From Jackrogersella multiformis (lineage: Eukaryota > Ascomycota > Sordariomycetes > Xylariales > Hypoxylaceae): DNA of 64,000 nt. Location: the NCBI GenBank assembly GCA_902806575.1, contig CADCXD010000009.1:2666001-2730000 (forward strand), written 5' to 3'. Below the pieces are notes generated by a model. It had not been told where the DNA came from, made no database searches, and saw nothing but the letters and a program-made list of their open reading frames with translations. Positions 1 through 12,200 of the stretch are shown here, in pieces. The position numbers and the translations under genes are program-made. The number at the start of each line of letters is the position of its first letter. The first letter of the stretch is position 1.

Positions 1-333
1 GACACCCTACAAAACAAGCTAGACAAGCTCGCACAGGACGTCCGCAAGAATTTGACCATTTCCGCAGACGCCAAGGCCCTCGAACCCGATGCTAACGTCG
101 GGATCCAGGTGGAAAGAAGCCCCGCGCGCGCGCGTGAGGCGGGCCCTGCGCCGGCTCCTGCGCCGGTGCTCGTGGACGGCGGCGTGGCGCGCATATCTGC
201 GGCTGCGCAGGGAGGCGCGGGAGAGCAGCCGGAATCGCCGCAGGAGGGTGGAAAGACGGAGGAGGAGGAGGAGAAGGAGAAGGGAGCGCGAGACGATAAG
301 GCAAAGATGAGCTACAAGCCCCGCGGATCCTAG
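1..333 (+). CDS. 3' end of an unrecognised charged protein (5' truncated, possible frameshift)
   Basis: The frame is open from base 1, so the true start lies left of the window. The visible 110 residues begin with a short Leu/Lys/Asp-rich helix-like stretch, followed by an Ala/Pro/Gly-rich linker and a Glu/Lys-rich tail; the reading frame stops at 331-333. No domain is recognisable. After a codon AAGATG at about 304-309 a different frame continues through a Lys/Asp/Gly-rich peptide (key pieces DVKAKDKDKGEDK and GDKPAP) to a TGA at 404-406. That peptide resembles the same charged tail, so one base may be missing or extra near 308-330 and the real C-terminus may be at 406. No GT-AG intron explains the switch. 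The frame is well supported; the function is unknown. Confidence 0.5.
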   Translation, partial: DTLQNKLDKLAQDVRKNLTISADAKALEPDANVGIQVERSPARAREAGPAPAPAPVLVDGGVARISAAAQGGAGEQPESPQEGGKTEEEEEKEKGARDDKAKMSYKPRGS

Positions 334-1839
334 TACCAGCGATGTCAAGGCAAAGGACAAGGATAAGGGTGAGGATAAGGGCGGGGGTGACAAGCCGGCG
401 CCGTGATCGCGAGGCCTTGTTGAGACTCGTATAGGTACCTACGTATGGACGGAAGATGGAATACAGGTTACGGATTACAGTTTACGGGCTACGGGTTACG
501 GGTTATGGATTTCGCAAGCTGTGGATGAGGCGGGCAAGCTATGAGAGCAGAATGAGACGATGGGATCTGTACACCTGGGTAGCTGGTTGGTCGCCGCGTA
601 CGGACGCAACGGCGTGTAAGAGCGGGATAGGAATGAATATACCCATGAGTTTTTATTTCAGCTTACGTTTACATTTACGACTTAAGATGGAGGTGAATCG
701 GTGGGTTCTTCTTATCTTGTGTGCCTGGGCCGATCTAGGTATCTGCTTAAAGTGAGGTGTGAAGCAAGTTGGCCTAAGATGGTTCTTAGGTAGGTAGGTA
801 GGTATACCATCTATACCATCTACACTAAAACGGGCGGGCGTATTGCTAAGCAGTCTCGCAACTACCGGAATAGTGATCAGAAGAAGCGGTGATATTCGTA
901 AATATCAAATCCAGAATCGTCAGTCAAGCTAGATAGCTAACCATATCTAAGTTGCAAGCCCAAGTCTCTTCACAGAACCTTGCTGCCATGGTCGATAGAT
1001 CGATCGTCTATAATACACGTAATACCTACCTTGGGGTACCTACTAAGTGACTAGGTACTCACCGGACTTAGACTCACCAGCTCTTCTATCCCAAGTCCCA
1101 TTGACCGCCGACTAGCGACCACTCACATATACAAAACACAAAACGACATGCTACATCTTGTACACACACACGCATTCACACATACATAGTTAGACACACT
1201 CACAAGCCTCGCCAGGTGACTAGGCACCACATCGCCATGCCTGTATGCATTAACAATATACACTAGCCTAGCATATGCTAGCCTAACCCTACCCTAGCTA
1301 GATACCTAGGCTGACCCAGAATATCGGACAACATGACAAGAAACTATGCGAATTTTCCAGCTGTCGCCCCGTCTCCCGAAAAATGTACAAATGTTGTGTA
1401 CGTGTCAAAAATAAAAGTCCTAAACCCGCCTCGTTGTGTAGGTACCTTAACCAGCCAGCCCGGCCGCTGCCCTTCGTGTTGGTTCCTCAGACACAACGCT
1501 GATGCGCTACGCTATGCTATGCTATGCTACACGCTATGCTGATAACAGAGCCAAGCCGACGCTGATAATGATGATAAATGCCGACGAAGAAACGCTGATG
1601 CTGTGACGATGGTACATGTTGCTAGTGGTGAATTCCCGTTCCGAACGCCCCCTAAACTCAGCCAAACAAAGGGGTATGGGGTATCTCGGCTGCAAACGCT
1701 ATGATGCAATACGAATACGAATTCTCCAGACTAGACAAAGGGAAAAATGGGGGAATCAAATAACGAATGTTCAGAAAAGATGATGTGTCGCCGGTCCTGC
1801 CCGTAGCCGTACATAATACAAGAGGAAATACGAGTTCGC
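334..1839. other. Intergenic region, 3' flank to 3' flank
   Basis: This lies between the 3' end of the first gene and the 3' end of the minus-strand gene at 1840, so it should hold two terminator/3'UTR regions. I see a TTACGG-type short repeat (460-510), AGGTAGGTAGGTA runs near 790, CCTAGGTA-type motifs near 1030 and 1310, and an imperfect GCTAT tandem near 1503-1540. No convincing gene is present. Confidence 0.5.
460..510. repeat. Imperfect TTACGGG/GGTTACGG tandem repeat
   Basis: About 50 bp are built from variants of GGTTACGG, TTACAG and CTACGGG. It is a simple degenerate tandem in the 3' flank of the first gene. The unit is not the common fungal telomere unit TTAGGG. Confidence 0.5.
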
Positions 1840-3886
1840 CTAGATGAATCCTCCTCCGAAATCATCACCCACGATGGCTGGGCTCCGGAGCCCGCGTCCT
1901 ACATCAACAGCCGTCGTATTCGCCCTGAGAGGAGGTAGCCCCGGTGATGGCGAGGAGTCATAATCCCTAAACCCGGGTGATATGGGCACGGTTTCGGAGC
2001 GCTTCGGATACCGCGGCGGTCTTACTGTTGGCATATCATCGCGCCGTAATGGTGGTTGGTCAAGGGTGGGCGTCATCGGACGGCTGAAATTGAAGGACCT
2101 GAATCCGAACGGCGACTCGGAGCGCCCTACCACTCCCTGCGGCAGCACTCGCGGTGGCGTCTCTAGCGGCGACTCGGCTCTGAGAAAGGGGGAGTCGGCA
2201 CGGGAGGTGAAAGGCGAGTCGGGGTGGTAGGATAGGTCGAACAAGGACATCGTGGGTGAGGGTATTGGCCATTGGGAAGAATCGGGCGTCGGTGCGTTGC
2301 GCTGTCCTAGGGGCGGGGCCACCAGCTGATCGTCCAGCTCGTCGTCATCCAGAACGAACGATTCGATCTGCAAATTAGACTTGACACCTCCTTTTCGGGG
2401 CGGCGGGGCGAGCTGAGAGTCGAGCGCTAAGAAGCGCGGGCTAGCTAAAGGACCCGATTGAGGCAGCAAGGGACTATCGGGGGACACCGGACGGTCGCTA
2501 TCCAGGGATACTCTGCGAGATTGAGGTTGGGACGAGGGCTGGGACTGGGTTTGAATCGCGTACTCCTCTGCCGCGGGCCGGCGTACGTTCCTCATATTTG
2601 GTCTGCCGGCTCTTCCGTGAGCACCTACAGCACCTGGTGGTGGTCCTGCTCTCTCTCTCAAAGGTCTTCGCGAGCCCTCGCCCGTTGGCGAATACGGCCG
2701 TTGGTTCATCATGGACGGAGCAGGCGGATAAGTACCAGCACGGTCCGGCGTCCTCGGGCGCTGGTCAAGATTGAGAGGCGGGGGCCGTACAATTCGGCCT
2801 CTTTGAGGTCCCTTAGATATTTTAGGCCGCTGGGCTGGATCTTCCCTATACATTTTCCCAAGCTCTTCCACCTTGGTCTCCATGCTTATCCTCTGGTGCA
2901 TAATCGAAGTTGAGGTGTCGCGTTTAGCCCCAACCGTCCGGATCATTGGTTCACCCCATGGGTTCATTAAATTATTCGCTGCTTTCTCCTCGCTGCCGCG
3001 TGGGGTCGCCATAGGTGATGGTATTGGTGATGGCCCATAATTCGGTATGGCTCTCCCGCTCTGCACTTCCTTGAGAGAAGTCGACATGTTCCTATGGCTA
3101 CTACTGCTCGACGGGCGAAAAGCATCGCCCCTAAACACTGGGCGTTGTAGAACCGGGTATTGTGTTTCCACGTCCTTGATGGACTGCGGAGGAGACGGAG
3201 GCTTAGTTGGCGACTGACTCATATCCATCGGGCTGGTGGGCTTCCTTGTCCCTAGAGGAGTTAGAGCATTGGGAGACCTGTCTTCATCTCTTATGAGACG
3301 AGCTTGGTCGTTAGGGATGTCGAGTTTGAGCTCAAACTGACCCAAAGGCGACTTGGGTGCAGATAGCGCGGACAGCAACGGGCCTCTAGTAGAGTGCATA
3401 TCGAGGGGGTTCATCCAGGTCGGTTGCTGCTTCACGGGAGTGCCCGGCCGAGAAGGGTTTCGCGAAGGTAACGGCGGTACGAAGTCAGAGGCTGTGGTAT
3501 TATACCGACCTAGGCCTAGAGTAGGGTTCGAGGCGTATTGCTTAAGATTTGAGTGGTTCGGTTGAGACGGTTCGGACGGACTCATAGCTCCTAGGTTGGC
3601 AGTCCTTGAGCCATAAGAAGCTGCTCTCATCCTCGTAGACGACGTGCCAGGGCGGTTAACCGAGTAAACATTTCCGTCGAAAGGTGCATCCCTCCCATCG
3701 TCCCAACTGTCGGCCAGAGGATCTTGGTCAACCTTGCTATGCAACTGATTTGGTGATGCCTCTGCTTCATTGGCCGGTTTCCTATACGCTATTAGTTGAA
3801 TTATCCATCTAATTTTCTTTTCGTTCCCTTTTTTCAGCTTACTTCTTTTTCTCACCACCAATCCTGAACCCAAAAAAAGAAACCAT
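1840..3886 (-). CDS. Conserved disordered Pro/Ser-rich fungal protein of unknown function
   Basis: Predicted exons on the minus strand are 3886-3843 and 3781-1840, giving 661 residues. The first exon encodes only MVSFFGFRIGGEKKK plus part of a Lys codon. It is followed by a 61-bp intron (GTAAGC at 3842, TATAG ending at 3782) with a CTAAT branch site, and phase is kept exactly. I recognise this N-terminus from many Pezizomycotina proteins that begin MVSFFG followed by Gly and Lys runs. The rest is low-complexity sequence with many SPxx, PRxP and SPF motifs, such as repeated DSPF/ESPF segments in the C-terminal third and RPxTP sites. These would suit proline-directed phosphorylation. There is no signal peptide or membrane segment. 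Extending the long frame upstream instead would give a start at 3873 with an unrelated basic N-terminus. Function is unknown. Confidence 0.85.
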
Positions 3887-6712
3887 TGTTCCTCCGTAAA
3901 AAATACAAAAAAAAATTCACTGCTTTCCTCCTCCAGCAGGATTTACCTTACGCTCACTCTGATAGTCGGCGCGGTGATTGAATAGAACATCAAGAAACGA
4001 AGAAAGAAAAAAAAATCAACTATCTGTATTTGGCAGATTCAGAAATGATATGCTCGGACCGCAGAATTGGAACAAGGACCTCGCGACAGGATCGTGTCTA
4101 ACAGCGGGGTTGAAACGAGGGTACTAGCAGTCGCATGTCGATCGTAATAGAGACCGCGGCAAGACGTCACGATGTATTCAAGGTTGTCAGACACGATGCC
4201 ATGTGCGATCATTCGAAATTTGGTGAATCCAGAATCCGGAATCCGGAATCCAATGGGATTATATTTGGAGAGAGGGAAAATGATTGGGGGAATGGAAGCC
4301 TGTAGGGTACATAGAAAAGGAATTTGCAATAGTATTCGACTATTCTGCAAATATCGTCACTCGTGTGGTTGTTAGGTAATATTTAAATTGCCAAGCTAAA
4401 GGGATCTATTGCTGATGATACCCGATGGCTTCTCTTGTTCCTGACAATGATGTTAAGCATGAATAATCGTCATTCGAAAAGGGAAAAATATACTAGAAAG
4501 AGTATATGATGGTATAATAGCATTGATATGATCACGACAATAGGAATTAGATATTATGCACTGTAATGTAGGTAGGTAAAGAATAAAGAATAATAATTGA
4601 TATATGGTAGTATGTAGTTAGTTGTAAAAATGTAATGGTGATCGATGATTCGAAGATTTTCAATATACCGGCACCATAACGAGCCGGAAGGGGACAAGGG
4701 CCAAAGCTCCATAATTCAGGGGAACAACCTTGTTAAATAACAAGTAGGGAAGAATAACCCTTGTTAACGATTCTTGGCAGGGGTTCCCTTGCTCCAAATT
4801 ATGTTATTACCACGTACGGTTTACAATGGATGGATGTTCCTCCCTCTTTTGATTTTACCTACAGCTTTTCAAAACTTACCTTAGCCTATGTAGGTAGGTA
4901 GGTACGTCTGTCTGGACTCTATAGTGGATATCGAGATATTTTAACAACGAAGTGGGAAGCAGAAACCCTTGAGCCGCATAAATTCAATATAAGAGACGAA
5001 CTGTTTTGAGTCATCCTCTATTATCCTCTATCCTCTATCCTCTACCCTCTACACACGTTGCTGACGTTGGTCGTGTTGCTTGGGTGGGTTGTGGGTTTTG
5101 GGTTGTGGGTTCTTACTATTAAATCTCTCGGTAAGGCCGATGAACCCTTATACTACTTACTTAGGTAAATAGCAGAAAAGCTTATAGGGGTAGAAAATAT
5201 TCATCTGATAAAATGAGCGTAAATTTAAATCAATTGAGTTAAACGTTGTGTATGTCGAGTTTTCACCTTTGTTACCTAAGGTGCTAGGTAAACCTTAACA
5301 AGTAGGTATTAGATAATAGTTGAAGGGAGGTAACAGTTATGAAACATTGAACAGGGATGAAGCTAGGTACGCTAGTGTATGAAGCTCGGAGCCATCCGAA
5401 GCTTCACACTAAGACAGCGCCAAAGAAACCTCCAAAGTTCTAATCGATGTTAACTACTCGAAACTTCCAACCTCAATAGCTCTAGTATTTGCAGCTTCAA
5501 CCCTTCATCAACCTTGGGAAACCTCTAACATCCGAGAATCACCAATCGAGGCCTTCCTCTTCACTCACCATGAAACAGCCATACCATCATCATAGCTGAT
5601 ATTGAAAAGACATTAGCTACTTCCTACCTAAGAAGTCACCACCATATGAGATGAATGACAGTCCGACTCAATACTAGAAATCTGCAAACCCCATCCCTCA
5701 CCTCACAACTGCAGGTATCACGGAAATTAACAGTCACATTATGGAAGTAGTATATGGGTGAAGGTTGCCGAAGGTTACGTGAAGGCAGACTCCTAATATA
5801 ATATCTAGGTATATTTGTGTTTTTCTCCCCACACCAGAATCGAAATGATATGGTCTGGAGTATGGTGTCTGTTTACAGTTTATAAGTTTTATTGGACATG
5901 GAAACCCCTATATTGATTCGAGAAGTGAATATGGCCTCAGTTTGTTATAATATGTACTACCAAGGTCAGATAAATATTCTTATAATTCACCTAGTATTTA
6001 CTGTCCTTGCTGTATCACCTTCCAAATAATGACTGGTATCCCTTCATAGAAATGTCTTGGTCGGTTCAGATTGACTTATTAATTCACCGAGAGAAGGTGT
6101 TGCACAGATAAAACTCCGTGATTCTACTTCTATCATATAATAGTATCTAGTAAGTAGGTAGCTACTTTATCCGATATATTTAAATTCTTGAACCTCTTAA
6201 AAGTCAAGGGCTAAAAGCTGCCTGATGGCATACACACAACACACACTATATTTTCTATACCCCCCTTATTCTAACGACAAGCCATATAATATAGCCTCGT
6301 ATCTTATAATTTCAACGAATAGATAATCGTCCCCTCGTAGCAGCAACATGAACATAAATATAACATATCCGTAGAATATCAGGAAGGACTTGCTATATGT
6401 ATTGCGGGTATATCACAGACACGGAAAATCCATACTACGATCTCCGAGCGAAGTTATAAAGTCATAAAATCATGGAATTATCTTGCAACGAAGTGCTAAG
6501 GAGGCTTTACGAACAGCTTCCGAATATGCACATTAAGTCGATAAATGCACATTGTGTAATAATATTCCTATTCCTAGCACTTATATACCATGCTCCTATC
6601 CTAGGCCTCAGTGCGACAAGACCCCCGACTCAGCCCTCGGCATATCCCCCAAACCGCAGTTCCTACGCGGGAGCCCCCAGCCCTCGCAGATCCGCCTAGG
6701 TAAACAACCCCG
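3887..6712. other. Intergenic region with promoter of the disordered-protein gene
   Basis: The right neighbour ends here and the left neighbour starts here, so the promoter of the 1840-3886 gene should be at the left end, where A-rich tracts occur at 3890-4010. The rest holds short repeats: ATCCTCT units at 5021-5055, GGGTTGTGGGTT units at 5080-5115, and AGGTAGGTAGG near 4890. Small open frames at 4039-4375 and 6472-6699 show no protein-like features and I do not call them. Confidence 0.5.
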
Positions 6713-8029
6713 CTAAACCGTGCCGTTCCCCTCGGCTAATCCCTGCCCCCTCGCCGTGTTCAGGGCCTTCAGCTTGGCGGTGCCGAAGCCGGCGATGCCG
6801 TGCTCCTGGCTGTCGCCGAGCCAGGGCTTCTTGGACTCGCCGAGGATGCTGCCGGCGAGGAAGTAGACGGTGAGGCCGAGGATGATGAGGACGAAGGCGA
6901 TGGGGTACAGGAAGTGGATGGCGAAGCCGAAGACGTGGATGCCGATGATGGTGCCCCAGAAGTTGGCCGTCAGCAGCGAGATGTTGTAGAAGGCCGCCGA
7001 CGCGATGCGCAGGATGAAGGGCACGGCCGAGTAGAAGAGCGCGAGCACCAGCGTGTAGCCCACCAGGTACCCGGCCACGTCGCTGTTCCACGTCGCCTGC
7101 TGGAAGCTCTCGCGGTCGAAGATGGCCGCCTGCACGCCGTTGATGCACATCCCGAAGAGGCCCATGAACGACAGCACCTCGTACATGGGACGCTTGGAGA
7201 CGTACCACTCCTCGAACACGTTGGTGAGGCCGTAGCACGTGGCGCCGACCAGGGCGAACAGGTCGCCTTTCAGCATGTTCTCCGCGGCGCCGCCGTTGGT
7301 GCCCTGGATGTGGTCGCTGGCCAGCAAGATGCCCATGCCGCCGCAGCAGATCAGGATGCCGAGGATCTGGAAGATCTTGTACCGCACGCGCAGCAGGAGG
7401 AACGAGATGATGACGACGCACACGATGGCCCAGAAGTTGATCAGCTGCGCGGACAGGATGTTGGTGTATCGGTAGGCTAGAACGGTGAAGTAGTTGCCTT
7501 GGACATCCAGGAAGCTAAGGATGAAGTATTTCCAGCCGTCCTTGAGCAGGATCTTGCCGTATTTCTTTGGTCCATAGGTGTACAGGGTGTAGGTTAGATA
7601 GATGAGTGATAGTAAGATGTACGTGAATACGGTCTGAAAAGCCGGGATGGAGGTACCGTAGTTGACCAGGAAGGTGGTGAATGTGTTCGTAGCAGTGATG
7701 CAGAGGGAGAGCAGCTGGCCTAAGAAGAGGACGATCCAGAAGTCAGCGGTAGTAAGGTATGAATACCAATGAACCTTCTTCGCCTCGATCTGCTGCAATC
7801 CGTGTACGACTGCTTCATTGGTAGCATGATCATCGATGGCATGGCTCTCGCTGCTGCTGCTGCCACCCGTTACCACAACCGTGGTGGTAGGACCCTCGAA
7901 TTGGCCCGGCTTTTGATAATCCGCCATTTCGAATTGTTGGACCTGGCTATATCCTTGATGCCGATTATCCTGCCTAAAGGAATTTCGAATTGCCTGGATG
8001 GGTACGGTTGCGATGTCTGAAAATCTCAT
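6713..8029 (-). CDS. SLC35F1/F2-type solute transporter (drug/metabolite transporter superfamily)
   Basis: This is a single-exon frame of 438 residues, taking the first ATG (8029). A later ATG at 7927 (MADYQKPG) is an alternative start, and an upstream exon spliced at the TTTTCAG near 8020 is possible. About 90 hydrophilic residues are followed by about ten hydrophobic segments. Recognisable family blocks are DFWIVLFLGQLLSLCITATN, GTSIPAFQTVFTYILL, DVQGNYFTVLAYRYT, LICCGGMGILLASDH and LFALVGATCYGLTNVFEE, which mark the DUF914/SLC35F branch. It is an integral membrane protein, probably of an internal membrane; the substrate is not known for this branch in fungi. The C-terminal KPWLGDSQEHGIAGFGTAK block is also typical. 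The 3' half is much more GC-rich at third positions than the 5' half, which creates a long antisense open frame at 6800-7480. Confidence 0.92.
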   Translation of the reverse strand: MRFSDIATVPIQAIRNSFRQDNRHQGYSQVQQFEMADYQKPGQFEGPTTTVVVTGGSSSSESHAIDDHATNEAVVHGLQQIEAKKVHWYSYLTTADFWIVLFLGQLLSLCITATNTFTTFLVNYGTSIPAFQTVFTYILLSLIYLTYTLYTYGPKKYGKILLKDGWKYFILSFLDVQGNYFTVLAYRYTNILSAQLINFWAIVCVVIISFLLLRVRYKIFQILGILICCGGMGILLASDHIQGTNGGAAENMLKGDLFALVGATCYGLTNVFEEWYVSKRPMYEVLSFMGLFGMCINGVQAAIFDRESFQQATWNSDVAGYLVGYTLVLALFYSAVPFILRIASAAFYNISLLTANFWGTIIGIHVFGFAIHFLYPIAFVLIILGLTVYFLAGSILGESKKPWLGDSQEHGIAGFGTAKLKALNTARGQGLAEGNGTV

Positions 8030-9251
8030 ACAAAAGCAAGGACTGATATTGGTATCTTGTTCAAATAAAAATGCGCCGACCACCAATTATTAGTCCCCTT
8101 GAGAGTGGTTATACACCAATAAACGAGTCTGGGTATCCGAAAAGCACAAAAATTTCACCGCGTAAGTCTTTCTGTCCTCCCTCTGTTGCAAGCGCAAAGA
8201 CTTCAAGTCGCTTGCAAATAATGTTACCGCGTTATCAGAACGCCAACGCGCATAGAAGAAGTATGCGCGCGAACAAGATAAAGTGAGGGCGGGGTCAAGA
8301 CAAACGAGCAAGAGAACCCATGGATATAAGTTGTAAGGTAAAGATTGAAAATTCCAACTTATAGTATACCCATCACAGACAAGACTTTTTTCATGTTGAG
8401 GCGAAAATCCTTCAAGGGAAGAAAGAAAGAAATAGCGTCCGGCCCGTCTAGTTCGAGATTTCGAGATGCGGTCGGTCGGCGTGACGAGTTAGACAAGATC
8501 TGGGAAGCAACCTCCGTAGAAGGTGTAGAAGGTGGGGGGACTTTCGTAAAATCTCCAAATTCGGGCCGTTCATTGGCTAGTATGGCCCTAAGGAGCTGGC
8601 CGGCCCCGTTCATTTTTCAGCTAACTTGCAAGGCTAGCCCTGGACTTTATCGCCGTTCTCCACCGAAATAACACATGTTTCTAGGCCTGGTCGCTGATCA
8701 GCGGGAGCTCCCATTGGATCTGACCGATTAGTTTCATATCAAACTTTTGATCTGTCCAACTCCAACTACCTAGGTATCAAGTATACTTCCTACATAAGGT
8801 AAGTACGCCGTTTATCCTCTTCCTATGTTGATAGTTAATCTATAATATTTTATACGATATCCTCAACCCCTTTTTATTCTTAATATGCCTAGGCACATTT
8901 TCCGAACGAATATCAATAGCTAGGGATATCTATGAAAAGCAGTCCTTGACTTGCAAGTGTTTCAAGCTGTAAGCAACTGAGAGAAACAGGGTTGTTTGCT
9001 ACCTGGCGGCAAGTGATGAAATGTTTCGATAACGTAAAACCCCATCCATCAGTCGCTAAACCGACTCTCTAATACGTCAGTTAAAAGATTTACCTTCACA
9101 GCTAAAAGCAAATGGCACTCTTATCAGATGGGGTTCCGGATGAGCTGAAAATCCACGAGGACGCTACATGCAAGGCTGGAGTGGTGATAGGTTAAGGGTA
9201 CCGCATTAGCTTGAATTGGCGCCTGTGGGGGATAAGACATTTATCGATCCA

Positions 9252-9286
9252 TACCTACCTAGGTACCTGGGTAGGTAGGTAGGTAT
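9252..9286. repeat. CCTACCTAGGTACCTGGGTAGG cluster
   Basis: This 35-bp block consists of overlapping CCTAGGTACC and GTAGGTAGG words and is self-complementary in its left half. It is one of many copies of a motif dispersed through the intergenic DNA of this window. Confidence 0.7.
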
Positions 9287-12200
9287 TTATACGTATCTAC
9301 CTAAAGATATTATTTAGTTACGCTAATATTTGGAAGTCATCTGTTAACTACCTGTAGGTTAAGAAGAATCGTTATTTAAACTAAGGTAATAAATACACTT
9401 ACTTGGGACTCGGGGTGATGTGATAGCTATTGTCCGCCCCGTCGTGGTTGACGATCTACGTTGATCATCTTCGGAGCCATCACATGAAAGATTATTCATC
9501 TGCGGACAACACCCACATGCCATCGCAAATTTACCTACTATTGACTATATAAGTATATACGAAAGCGATGAGACTAAATTATGTCGCTTAAGCTAAGTAA
9601 TATGCATTAAATATAGATATTATCAAGTAGATAACTTACTTCATATCCATAGTTTGGATAAATCTTCCACTCCTGTCTGCGAAGGCTTATCAAGCGAACC
9701 TCTGAAGGGCTTGGTAGTTACTTAGGTAACATAGGTAGTGGACATATAAATGCATGTTTAGTACTGTTTTCTGAATGTCCCTAAAGTCAAAGACTACTCT
9801 ATACTACCTAGGTACTTTAACGAGAAAAACAAATCATCATCCTATGATGCCTATACAATGAAGAAGGATCGAAACTTTATGTTCAGACTAGGTTGTAAGG
9901 ATGTGAATGTCGTAAGAAATGAAGCCACGATTAAACTTACACCAGGGTAGTTGAACATTTTCGTATCAGATTCTGCCCGCAGTAACTTCGAAAAGTTGCA
10001 ACATAATCCAGCCAATACTGACGTGTGCGGCATTCATAGGTCTCAATGCTATGATTTTGATCAAGAAAAGGGGCCAGCCGTTTTCATTAGCGTGTCCGAA
10101 TCATCAAGTCCGCGAGGTTCCTTAAACTGAGCATACTGTTTTTTAAGGGAAAGAAAGTGCCATGAAATTGGCATTTCTGCTGTCGTCGGTTGATGCCAAA
10201 GTATAGATATAAGTAATAAATACCGACTATAGAAATATATCAAGTTAATTCTAAGGAGAAAAGTAATGTACTGGTCAACTTCATATGCCGATATCAAAAC
10301 AATTCCAGAATCCAGTTTGGAGTTCATTTCACTGTATCAGTGCTGACTAGCACAACGGGTGGCAAAATCCAGTGTGGGCATATAAAGAGTAACATTATAA
10401 TACCACGAAGACAGCACTCACATGTTCTACGGAGAGAAGGCGGCTAGTAGTTGTATGTACTCGTCGAAAGCATACGCTTTCACCCGGCAGAGGGATTTAT
10501 CAACGAATGGCAAGCCGGCTGGAGGTAAGCCTCGAGTAGATGTGGAATAGCCTGTCGGGTTAGCTGGGGAAAAGGAGGCCAGCATATGCTATTAATTGGT
10601 AACCGATTTGATTGAGGTAGGGGATCCACCGAGACATTCTCGGAAGACCCTGGCGGCCATTTCTATACACGTCGTTGGGTAGAAGTCGAAGCACGTGCCT
10701 GAGGCTTCACCAATGATGTTTAGAGCTATATCTTGACCCTAACGTGCCTGGTGCGTTGATCTAGTGTAGTCGCCCCGACTCGTTGGGATGACGGATATAT
10801 AAGAAATTGCTGGGCTAAAGGTCTATTTTAGCGATTGCCGAACGGATTACCCCAGATATGTATCTAATTGTGAAGCTGGTGCCTTGGCCCTGGTAAGACC
10901 TAGAGGGTAGCAGGCAGCATAGCACTAAGGATCATCATGTTGACTTCAAGTAGGTACCTTTTTCAGTCAATAGGGGGTAAAAACACATTGCTATCCAGCA
11001 GATCATTATGTGGGTTTTCTGCGCACTTGCCCAATCTGGATATTCTTGAGCGAAGATCGTAGATGTCATCGTTAAAAGAGCGATAGAGTATGATTCGCAC
11101 CTTGATCATAGAGAGCTGTAACGCGGGGAAGCCCTATCTGCTGGATGAGTGACCTAGGGGATGAAGGGGAAATCTTCCAAAGATCAGGTGGTGGGGGTCC
11201 ATCATTGCTGGCAATGGAAAGGTTCAGCCTGCCTTTATTACTGGGCAGGTTGTTAAGCAAAGATTAGGAGTGATGAGACTAGATTACTAGTAGCTCCCAT
11301 CATGAACGTACGTAAGAAGTGCTTGCATCTGCATGCAGCACACATCTAGGGCTTCGAGTAGACCTGTCTGAATCGAAGGATAGATCTTCTCTCACTGAAT
11401 AGCTAATGGATAATAAACCTACTCGCGTTAATGTTGTGAGTCGATCCGATCCAAATCCAACAACTATCCTTGAAATGTAGTGTGAAAACCACGATGTTGG
11501 TCGATTATAGGGAGCAAGCCCCGGACTACCGTGATAGACGAAGGGCGATGCTATTGCGAGTTTAGGAAATGGTTATGATTGCAGATTTTATGTAGTTATT
11601 TACAGAAAGTACTAATGCCCTTCCCTTGTTGTGAGCATATTGTACTCGGCCGAATCCGAAGTTTGATAGGAACAGTTCCCAAGGAAGAAAAAAAAAGTCC
11701 GAACTGCTGACGTGTTAGCACATATCTTTATGCTAAAATATCCACGCGTTTATTGGATTAGCTCAGCCCTTTACATAGCAGATGTTGGGATAAAATATCC
11801 CGCCACGGATCTACATGGCAGACCGAGTCCATGGGAAGCGATCTACTGGGCCTGAAAAATACTTGGGATTGGTAGTAGGGCAGTAATGGTAGAACAATAC
11901 TCTACTGTTGGTATTAGCGATGCTCTGAATATCGAATTTTCAAATTGTAGAGTAGTATTTGGAATCGCGATTTCTCAACCCTTAACTATCCATCCTCAGG
12001 GGTGCGGGAGGGCGGTATGGGGATATGGAGCATGGGGAAGCTCAGGAATTACGAGCGCCATTGAACCAAAAGGAGCATATTGCTAATTTAGGAAGCTCGT
12101 GAGGGACTCATGGGTAAAAGAACGGTCAAGCTCTTCCGATCGGTTCGCCGTAGGTTGGTAGGGTCCCTCCCGCTGGTCACCTTAACTCTTGGATTGTACC

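Noticed and set aside
460..510. Internal telomere-like sequence
   Set aside because: The unit is TTACGG(G) with variants, not TTAGGG, and the flanks are ordinary intergenic DNA.
6800..7480. 226-codon open frame on the plus strand
   Set aside because: It is the antisense shadow of the GC-rich 3' half of the SLC35F gene; composition is Asp/Glu/Val/His-rich with no family features.
10061..10327. 88-codon minus-strand frame in the desert
   Set aside because: Hydrophobic, AT-driven composition with no recognised motif or splice signals.
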